Below, one piece after another: positions 1 through 5,441 of a stretch of 5,852 nt of DNA. Made by a program: the position numbers and the translations under genes. The stretch comes from CANJSG01 sp038203875 (GTDB lineage Bacteria; Verrucomicrobiota; Verrucomicrobiia; Limisphaerales; CANJSG01): positions 1 through 5,852 of the forward strand of contig JBBRDN010000231.1 in NCBI GenBank assembly GCA_038203875.1, given 5' to 3'. Positions within the stretch are counted from its first letter, which is position 1, and each line of letters opens with the position of its first letter. The notes under the pieces were generated by a model. The model made no database searches, was not told the DNA's origin, and was given only the letters and a program-made list of their open reading frames with translations.

Positions 1-723
1 CTGCGCGTGGGAGTCGAGCACAGGGAAAGCAAGCCGGTCCGGCAATGTGCCGTTCTCGCGTGGCTGATAGCCCACGATCACGTCGCGCGCATAGATCTTG
101 CGCACGCTCTTCGTCGGCCGTTCGAATGCCGCCGACATCGCCTGCCGCATCGCGTAGTCCGCCGCGCTCAGGTAACGCTCCATCTGCACGAACGAAACGT
201 CGAGCGCCTCGCCGCTCTTGTTGAACCCGTGGCGTTCACCTTCGAGCGGCAGCTTGTCCCTCACCTGTGCCCAGGGGACGTTCAGCAGGTCGCGCAGCGC
301 GTTTTCGTATTCGTAGCGGTTGAGGCGGCGCTGCACTGCGCGGCCATCGCTCGCAATCCTGGCCCGCTCGGAAGCGGTCAAGGTGGAGGACATCGTCTGC
401 ACGAACGCATCGAGGCCCGCCGTCTGCGGCCGCGTCTTCTTCTTGGGCGGCATCTCGCCGGCCTTCACGCGGTCATGCACCCTCACCCACCGCGCGAAGT
501 TGGCCCCGTCAGCAGGGTCGTAGGCCAGGCTCGTGAGGTCCAACCCCGCTTCTTTGTCGGTGGCGTTGTGGCAGTCCGCGCAATGCTGGTCGATGAACGC
601 CACCGCCGCCGGCGGGAGCGGGGCCGCGTGCAACGCCAAGCAGCCGACCAATACGGTCGCACCCGCAAGAAGCGCTAGAGAACCACGGAAAGAAAACCCA
701 GGGGATGATGGGAGTCCGTTCAT
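1..723 (-). CDS. DUF1592-family planctomycete-type cytochrome protein, N-terminal part (haem c domain + DUF1587)
   Basis: The frame is open from ATG 723 to the left edge and gives the first 241 residues of a longer protein. A hydrophobic export signal, SLALLAGATVLVGCLALHA (15-33), is followed by APLPPAAVAFIDQHCADCHNATDKEAGLDL. CADCH (48-52) is a CxxCH haem c attachment site, and M91 in AGEMPPKKK is a candidate distal ligand, as in PSCyt1-type planctomycete cytochrome domains (PF07635). RRLNRYEYENALRDLLNV (132-149) is the signature opening of DUF1587 (PF07626), with GFNKSGEALDVSFVQMERYL after it (186-205). Family members generally continue with DUF1592, DUF1588 and DUF1585, so about two-thirds is probably missing beyond the edge. 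LVGC (25-28) could also be read as a lipobox, leaving lipoprotein versus soluble periplasmic status open. The ATG overlaps the acetylesterase stop. It is a second copy of the gene type at the right edge, but the visible parts do not overlap and cannot be compared. Confidence 0.9.
   Translation of the reverse strand, partial: MNGLPSSPGFSFRGSLALLAGATVLVGCLALHAAPLPPAAVAFIDQHCADCHNATDKEAGLDLTSLAYDPADGANFARWVRVHDRVKAGEMPPKKKTRPQTAGLDAFVQTMSSTLTASERARIASDGRAVQRRLNRYEYENALRDLLNVPWAQVRDKLPLEGERHGFNKSGEALDVSFVQMERYLSAADYAMRQAMSAAFERPTKSVRKIYARDVIVGYQPRENGTLPDRLAFPVLDSHAQ
720..723 (-). other. ATGA stop/start overlap, acetylesterase to second cytochrome protein
   Basis: TGA of the acetylesterase (722-720) and ATG of the next gene (723-721) share ATGA on the minus strand. 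The bases before the start (aaagccgctcc) contain no ribosome-binding motif, so coupled translation is likely. The overlap ties the esterase block directly to the following haem-protein gene. Confidence 0.78.
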
Positions 724-1592
724 GGAGCGGCTTTAAGCTTCGTCGCTTTCACCCCGTTGGATGCGAGCAACGTGAGCCAGTTTTCAGCGTAGCGCCGGCC
801 CAGTTCGCGGTAACCCGCCGCCGTGAAATGCAGGCGGTCCTGGCGGGCGAGGCACCCGGCCGAGGAAACGACATGGGCCGTAGGAATGGTCTTGGGCAGG
901 TCGGCGATGATCTTGTTCATGCCGGCGCAGACGCCGTTCTGGTCTGCGTTCACCACTTCGCCCGCGATCAGGGGCACGTCCTCCGCCTTCAGGCCGAGAT
1001 CCGCGAGGAGGTTGCCGTAGATGCCTTTGACCTTGTTGGGCCATTCCTTGTCGTTCGTGCTCGATTCGCCCTGATGCAAGATGATGCCTTTGATGACGCC
1101 GTCCTTCTGGGCCAGCTTCGCCATCTCGACGAAGTGCTGATACGGATTGCCGCTGTAAGTGGCGATGGTGTTGGTCATCCACCGCGGCGCGGTCGCGACG
1201 TAGCCTTGGAAGGAGTCCTTCTCGAACAACTCGATCTTGCAGCCGCCGATGGAGACGTAGACCACGCCGACTCGGATGTGCGGCGGGAGATTCGAGACCA
1301 GCGTCCGGCCGAAGTAATCCACGGGCCCAAGTCCGGCCGACGGCCGGGACAACGGCGGCACGGCAGGATACCAGTTGCCCTTCATGCGGCTCTGCTTGGG
1401 GAAATCCACACGGGCCAGCATCTGGAACCGCTCGTCCACCGGACCCTTGTCCTCCTCGGCGATGCCGGGGAAGCCCTCCATGTTCGACTGGCCGAAGCAT
1501 AGGAACACAAAGAGGTTCGTGTCCTGCGCAGAAGCGTTCGGATTCACCAGCAACAGTCCGAGCAACACGAGCGAGGCGAAAAGCTTGTTCAT
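720..1592 (-). CDS. Secreted acetylesterase, CE6 / sialate O-acetylesterase-like (SGNH fold)
   Basis: A 290-residue protein with a Sec signal peptide (MNKLFASLVLLGLLLVNPNASA-Q, cleavage near 22). The mature enzyme starts with LFVFLCFGQSNMEG (27-40), in which S36 of GQSNM is the nucleophile typical of the SASA domain (PF03629; CAZy CE6 acetylxylan esterases and bacterial sialate O-acetylesterase-like proteins). Further blocks are GPVDYFGRTL (89-98), SIGGCKIELF (114-123), LHQGESS (172-178) and DRLHFTAAGYRELG (252-265), where D252 and H255 complete the catalytic set. The length fits single-domain CE6 enzymes. ATG 1592 was chosen over an in-frame ATG at 1679 because the latter lies inside the preceding esterase gene and adds a non-signal, Thr/Ser-rich segment. 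Spacing to the preceding gene is 19 bp without a Shine-Dalgarno motif; the stop overlaps the next start as ATGA. Between a cytochrome gene and two CE1-like esterases, removal of acetyl groups from xylan-like polysaccharide is the likely role; sialic acid is less likely here. Confidence 0.9.
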   Translation of the reverse strand: MNKLFASLVLLGLLLVNPNASAQDTNLFVFLCFGQSNMEGFPGIAEEDKGPVDERFQMLARVDFPKQSRMKGNWYPAVPPLSRPSAGLGPVDYFGRTLVSNLPPHIRVGVVYVSIGGCKIELFEKDSFQGYVATAPRWMTNTIATYSGNPYQHFVEMAKLAQKDGVIKGIILHQGESSTNDKEWPNKVKGIYGNLLADLGLKAEDVPLIAGEVVNADQNGVCAGMNKIIADLPKTIPTAHVVSSAGCLARQDRLHFTAAGYRELGRRYAENWLTLLASNGVKATKLKAAP

Positions 1593-1611
1593 GTTCGGAG
1601 CAAGTTTGGGA

Positions 1612-2886
1612 TCAGTCGCGGAACATCTGCTGCAGGAGTCGGTGCAGGTAGATCCGCCAGATCTGGTAGTCGTGTCCATAGCCGAGGTCTTCGCTCCAGG
1701 TATGCTTCACGCCTTTTTCCGTGAAGGCCTGGTGCAGCGTGCGTCCGCCGTTGACGGCGGTGTCTTCCGTGCCGGAGCCGATGAAGATCAACTTGTAGTC
1801 CTTGTTGGCCTTAGCCGTATCGTTGAGGAGCGGTTCGGCGGCCGGACGGCTGTAGCCGCTGAACCCTCCGACCACGGAGAACAGCTCGGGATGTCGGAAG
1901 CCGATGGTCGTGCTGTGGCCGCCGCCCATGGAGTAGCCCATGATCGCGCGGGCCTTCTTCTCCCTGATGACGCGGAATTCCTTTTCCACGTAGGGCACGA
2001 CGTAGCCGAGGAGATCCTTTTCCATGTAGCTGGGACCGGTCCCGCCTCCGAAGGCGCCTCCCGGTCCGCCCCGGTTGGAGTTGGTGGGGGCGGAATAGCC
2101 GAGCGATGCCTGCAGCGCCCGGACTTCCGGCAGCTTGCCGGTGGAGCCCGTCGTGTCGTGGCCGAACGGCATCACGATGATCGCCGGGACCGCTTTGCCG
2201 TCGGCGATGAGATTGTCCATGATCGTGTTCGCCATGCCGGTCTGCGTCCAGCCGCGCTCGTAGTCGTTCGCCCCGTGCAGGAGATAAACGACGGGGTAGC
2301 TCTTGCCGCTCGTGCCATAGCCGGGCGGCGTGTAGATGACGACGCGGCGGGCGGTCTTGTTTTCCGGATTGAGATAGTGGTGCTCGGTCAGGTTGCCGTG
2401 GGGCACGTCGCGGAACATCATGAATTCCGCTTCCTTACCGGGGAGGGCGACGATGCTCTTGTAAACGCCGGAAGCAGGGCGGACGAAGGTGTTCTGAGGG
2501 TCGGGAAACGAGGACCCGTCCATCACAAACCAGTATTGATAGTAGCTCGGCGCGAGCTTTTGGGAGGTGTAGGACCAGACACCGTTGGTGTCCTTCGCCA
2601 TGTCGAAACCGGCGGAGCCGTTGACCGGAACGTCGCCGAGTTTGGGGAAATCCGTGAAGACCCGCACCGTCTTGGCGTTGGGCGCCTGCAGACGAAAGGT
2701 GAGGGTGTTGTCGGCGTTCATCACCGGCGAGCGGGCGGCGGTGACAACGCTGGCCTCAACGCCGGGACCCCGGCCCCGGCCTGGTCCGCTGCCGCCGGGG
2801 GGATTGTTGTTGATCTGGGCCTGGGCCGAAATGGCGGCCAAGGCGCCGATCAAAGCCAAGGAGGGCAAGCGGTGGTTGGGTTTCAC
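1612..2886 (-). CDS. Secreted feruloyl-esterase-like enzyme with N-terminal E-set domain (CE1-like)
   Basis: With the GTG start at 2886 the protein has 424 residues. It opens with a short Sec signal peptide, MKPNHRLPSLALIGALAAISAQA-Q (cleavage near 23-24). A frame extension to an ATG at 3009 would run through the end of the upstream esterase and bury this signal, so GTG is preferred. After a Gly/Arg-rich linker (PPGGSGPGRGRGPG, 29-42) comes an immunoglobulin-like esterase N-terminal domain (about 47-150), marked by SPVMNADNTLTFRLQAPNAK, NGVWSYT and YYQYWFVMDG. The alpha/beta-hydrolase domain of the esterase D superfamily follows (about 165-424): VYLLHGANDYERGW (200-213), nucleophile S319 in MGYSMGGG, likely acid E374 or D375 (GSGTED) and H405 (GYGHDY). 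This architecture matches XynZ-type feruloyl esterases and related sugar-ester hydrolases. A glycine-rich loop, NRGGPGGAFGGGTG (271-284), is inserted before the nucleophile. Likely action is removal of feruloyl or similar groups from polysaccharide or oligosaccharide; the exact substrate is inferred. Confidence 0.92.
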   Translation of the reverse strand: MKPNHRLPSLALIGALAAISAQAQINNNPPGGSGPGRGRGPGVEASVVTAARSPVMNADNTLTFRLQAPNAKTVRVFTDFPKLGDVPVNGSAGFDMAKDTNGVWSYTSQKLAPSYYQYWFVMDGSSFPDPQNTFVRPASGVYKSIVALPGKEAEFMMFRDVPHGNLTEHHYLNPENKTARRVVIYTPPGYGTSGKSYPVVYLLHGANDYERGWTQTGMANTIMDNLIADGKAVPAIIVMPFGHDTTGSTGKLPEVRALQASLGYSAPTNSNRGGPGGAFGGGTGPSYMEKDLLGYVVPYVEKEFRVIREKKARAIMGYSMGGGHSTTIGFRHPELFSVVGGFSGYSRPAAEPLLNDTAKANKDYKLIFIGSGTEDTAVNGGRTLHQAFTEKGVKHTWSEDLGYGHDYQIWRIYLHRLLQQMFRD

Positions 2887-2926
2887 GGGTCGGTTTGGGT
2901 TGGGCGTCGCAGGGTTGGATGCGGCG
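2887..2926 (-). other. 40-bp intergenic leader: C-rich in mRNA, putative G-quadruplex on opposite strand
   Basis: This is the longest gap between genes in the window. On the plus strand it holds four GGG runs at 2887-2889, 2897-2899, 2902-2904 and 2912-2914, with loops of 7, 2 and 7 bases, meeting the usual G3N1-7 pattern for a G-quadruplex. In the operon mRNA the same stretch is a C- and A-rich leader, without any purine-rich ribosome site, ending right at the GTG start of the next esterase. No stem-loop terminator or clear promoter boxes were found here. Whether it folds or regulates anything is unknown. Confidence 0.4.
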
Positions 2927-4027
2927 CTACTTGGTCGCGGGTTGGTAATCCTTCCAGAGCCATTCCAGCGCGGGGGCCAGGGTCTGCGCGCGGACAGGGC
3001 GGTCCACATGTCCGGCCTCTTTGGCGAAGACGAACTGGTAGGGATAGCCCTTCGCCTTCAGCACCTCGGCCATGTGCAAGTTGGCGAGCACCCAGTTGCC
3101 CATGCCGGCATCGGAGGAATTGGCGCCATTGTCACGGTCGGAGACGTGCAGCCAGATGCGCAGGGGTTTGTTCGGCGTGGTCTTGGGAATGAAGTTCTCA
3201 TGGTATTCCCACCCGCCATGCGGTGCGTCGGGGCCGTTCCGCAGGTTGACGAAGGTGCCGGAGAAAACGAGCACCCGGCGATAGAGTTCCGGGTGGAACC
3301 ACGCCATCGATAGTGCCGCCGCGCCGCCGGAACTGCCACCGAGCACGGCGCGGGCATCGGGGTCGGCAGTGAAGGTCACGCCGCATTCTCTGGCGACGCG
3401 GGGAAGCACCTCGGCCTCGACAAACTCCGCGAACTTTCCCGAAACCGTGTCGTATTCGAGGCTGCGCTGGTTGCTCGGCATGACCATCACGGCGACCATC
3501 GCGGGCAGCCGTTTGTCGGCGATCAGGTTGTCCAAAATCGTCGGCAGGTAGGGCGCGGGTTTGGTGTCATGCATGCCCATCGCGTCGTGGCAGAAGAGCA
3601 GCGGCGCGGGTGTGCCGGGGACGTAGCTGGCGGGAATGTAGACATTGACCTCGCGCGGAGCGGGCGGAGCGCCGTCGCGACCGGCGACCGGCGGGTAAAA
3701 TCTGCTGCCCGCCATGTCCATGTGGAATGTGACCACCTTGCCCTGTGGAACTCCGTCGCGGGCCGCGTTCTCGGGCGCGGGCGAATAGGGCGGAGCAATC
3801 GAGTAGTCGCCGTCACCGATACTGGGCCTCCATGCGGGCAGCCCGGCCAGTTTGGCGATGGCGGACTGGTCCTCGGCGGTCAACGGGCCACCGCGCCCGC
3901 CGCGCTGTGGCCCGGCGGCAGGCGGGTCGGCCGCGAACACGGCCGTGACGCCGGAGAAAAGGCAGATCGCTACGGCCGCAAGGACGAGGCGCGGCCTCAG
4001 GACCGATGGAACTCGTGACGGATACAT
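2927..4027 (-). CDS. Secreted esterase, esterase D / feruloyl esterase superfamily (CE1-like)
   Basis: The 366-residue alpha/beta-hydrolase resembles the esterase D superfamily (PF00756), which includes feruloyl esterases and enterochelin esterases. A Sec signal peptide covers residues 1-32 (basic MYPSRVPSVLRPR, hydrophobic LVLAAVAICLFSGVTAVFA, cleavage at about VFA-AD). A Gly/Arg-rich linker, QRGGRGGP (41-48), follows. REVNVYIPASY (125-135) opens the hydrolase domain. The nucleophile elbow is LGGSSGGAA with S233 as the likely serine; the acid is probably D297 or D299 (VSDRDNGA), and the histidine H340 (EAGHVD). There is no recognisable N-terminal E-set domain, unlike the next gene. The frame can extend to a TTG at 4057 inside the DUF1552 gene, but the ATG at 4027 directly precedes a well-formed signal peptide and leaves a 16-bp gap, so I chose it. 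No Shine-Dalgarno motif is visible. Substrate (feruloyl, acetyl or other ester on polysaccharide) cannot be told from sequence alone. Confidence 0.9.
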   Translation of the reverse strand: MYPSRVPSVLRPRLVLAAVAICLFSGVTAVFAADPPAAGPQRGGRGGPLTAEDQSAIAKLAGLPAWRPSIGDGDYSIAPPYSPAPENAARDGVPQGKVVTFHMDMAGSRFYPPVAGRDGAPPAPREVNVYIPASYVPGTPAPLLFCHDAMGMHDTKPAPYLPTILDNLIADKRLPAMVAVMVMPSNQRSLEYDTVSGKFAEFVEAEVLPRVARECGVTFTADPDARAVLGGSSGGAAALSMAWFHPELYRRVLVFSGTFVNLRNGPDAPHGGWEYHENFIPKTTPNKPLRIWLHVSDRDNGANSSDAGMGNWVLANLHMAEVLKAKGYPYQFVFAKEAGHVDRPVRAQTLAPALEWLWKDYQPATK

Positions 4028-4043
4028 GGTTCGATCCGGGTGT

Positions 4044-5441
4044 TTATAGGTTCTCAAGCCGGCCCGTGGAATCGCCGAACCGCTCCAGTCGCTGAGCGCC
4101 GCCGATGCGGTCGAGCATGCTGAGATAGAGGTTCGTCACCGGCAGGTCGTTGAACTTGGTGTGGCGTCCGGGGTTCAGCGCGCCCCCGGCATGGCCCGCG
4201 AGGATGATGGGAAGGTTCGAATGCGAGTGGCGGTTGCCGTCGGAGTTGCCGCTGCCGTAGATGATTTGCGAATTGTGCAGGAGCGAACTGCCGTCGAGAT
4301 CCTTCGCGGCCTCCATCTTCTCGAGGAAGTAGGCGAGCTGCGTGACGTAGAAATGGTCGATCGTGGCGACCTTCTGGATCCAGTCCTGCCGGTTGCCGTG
4401 GTGGGACAGGTTGTGATGGCCGTCGTTAACGCCGATTTCAGCGAAGTCCCGGTTGTTCCCGTCGCCCGAGATCATGAAGGTCGCGACGCGCGTCGTATCC
4501 GTCTGGAATGCGAGGAAGAGCATGTCGAACATCAGCCGCACGTATTCCCGGTAGCTGGCGGGGATGCCGGCTTCCGGCGCGGGCACCGTGGGCTGCGACC
4601 GGCCGGCGCGGGACTTCTCGGCAGCCCGGATGCGCTGCTCGATCTCCCGCACGCCGGTGAAGTATTCGTCGATCTTGTCACGGTCGCGGCCCGTCACCTC
4701 GCGCGTGAGGCTCCGCATGTCGCCCTGGATGAAATCGAGGATGGAACCCGTCTGCTGCTGCCGGATGGCGAGGTTCTTGGCGCGTTCCTGCGGCGTGCCG
4801 GCGCCGAACATCCGCTCGAACAGCGCACGGGGGCTCACTTCGGGGGTGAGCGGCGTCGTGGGCGAGCTCCAAGCGAGATTGTGCTGATAGACGCAGGCGT
4901 ATTCGGTGTCGCAGGTGCCGACGTTGAGCACGGTGTCGCAGGAAAGCTCGAGCGAACGAAACGGCGTGAGCAGGCCGATCTGCTGCGCCATGACCTGGTC
5001 GATGGAAACGCCGGCCCGGAAATCCGCGCCGTTGGTCTTCTTGATGCGCACGCCGGTCAGGAAGGTGCCGTTGGCGCGCGCATGGTCGCCGCCGCCGTCG
5101 GGGCCGCCGTTGGCCGATGCATCGCCCAAACCGCCGAGCACCTGGATGTGCTGCTTGACGTTGGCGAGGGGCTCCATGGTGCGGTTGAGCGTGAAGTCGG
5201 CCCCGGTGCCAGTGGGCCACCAAGCGGACGGGATCGCGCCGTTCGGAAAATAAAGGAACGCCGTGCGCAGCGGCACACCCGTGGCCGTCGTGGCGGCGAG
5301 CTTCGACGCGGCGTCGGCCGCGAAGGTGCGCCGCGGAAACGCCTCCAGCGCAGGCAGGGCAAGGCACACCCCGAGATTGCGCAGAAAGAGGCGGCGATTC
5401 ACGGCCAGCGGATCGTTCGACGGGGATTTCCTGATGTTCAT
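4044..5441 (-). CDS. DUF1552 (HxxSHH) family protein, Tat-exported
   Basis: A complete 465-residue protein, about the usual length of the family. Residues 15-21 read NRRLFLR, a good twin-arginine motif, followed by the mild hydrophobic stretch LGVCLALPALEAF. Cleavage is plausible near TFA-AD at about 41, so the protein is probably exported folded through Tat. Family landmarks are FLYFPNGAIPSAWWP (62-76), GGGDHARANGTFLTG (116-130), a cysteine-containing block at 168-190, the name-giving HHNLSHH (342-348, HxxSHH at 343-348) and GSGNSDGNRHSHSNLPIILAG near 396-416. The dense histidines and aspartates suggest a metal centre, and I recall related DUF1501 proteins being placed with alkaline-phosphatase-like folds; no activity has been proven to my knowledge. 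The ATG at 5441 overlaps the stop of the upstream cytochrome gene, and the first esterase starts 16 bp downstream. The Tat signal contrasts with the Sec-type signals of its neighbours. Family assignment is firm; function is unknown. Confidence 0.94.
   Translation of the reverse strand: MNIRKSPSNDPLAVNRRLFLRNLGVCLALPALEAFPRRTFAADAASKLAATTATGVPLRTAFLYFPNGAIPSAWWPTGTGADFTLNRTMEPLANVKQHIQVLGGLGDASANGGPDGGGDHARANGTFLTGVRIKKTNGADFRAGVSIDQVMAQQIGLLTPFRSLELSCDTVLNVGTCDTEYACVYQHNLAWSSPTTPLTPEVSPRALFERMFGAGTPQERAKNLAIRQQQTGSILDFIQGDMRSLTREVTGRDRDKIDEYFTGVREIEQRIRAAEKSRAGRSQPTVPAPEAGIPASYREYVRLMFDMLFLAFQTDTTRVATFMISGDGNNRDFAEIGVNDGHHNLSHHGNRQDWIQKVATIDHFYVTQLAYFLEKMEAAKDLDGSSLLHNSQIIYGSGNSDGNRHSHSNLPIILAGHAGGALNPGRHTKFNDLPVTNLYLSMLDRIGGAQRLERFGDSTGRLENL
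5438..5441 (-). other. ATGA stop/start overlap, cytochrome protein to DUF1552
   Basis: On the minus strand, ATG of the DUF1552 gene (5441-5439) and TGA of the cytochrome gene (5440-5438) share the tetranucleotide ATGA. No Shine-Dalgarno-like purine run precedes the start (upstream bases aagcaaactcc). Reinitiation by ribosomes finishing the upstream gene is therefore the likely way the DUF1552 protein is made, which would keep the two products in step. Confidence 0.8.

Noticed and set aside
2758..2812. GC-rich inverted repeat (GGACC...GGTCC) as a terminator or regulatory hairpin
   Set aside because: It lies inside the coding part for the Gly/Arg/Pro-rich linker, has no T-run and is explained by codon composition.
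2887..3009. ATG at 3009 as the start of the second CE1-like esterase
   Set aside because: It would overlap the upstream esterase by 83 bp and place a 41-residue Pro/Arg-rich stretch before a good signal peptide that begins at GTG 2886.
1375..3192. Plus-strand open frame of 605 codons opposite the esterase genes
   Set aside because: It is antisense to two genes with clear catalytic motifs and signal peptides, its protein is rich in Arg, Gly, Val and Ala with no recognisable domain, and long antisense frames are expected in GC-rich coding DNA.
4028..4057. TTG start at 4057 extending the first CE1-like esterase by 10 residues into the DUF1552 gene
   Set aside because: The ATG at 4027 directly precedes a normal signal peptide; the extension adds a charged segment before it and uses a rarer start codon.
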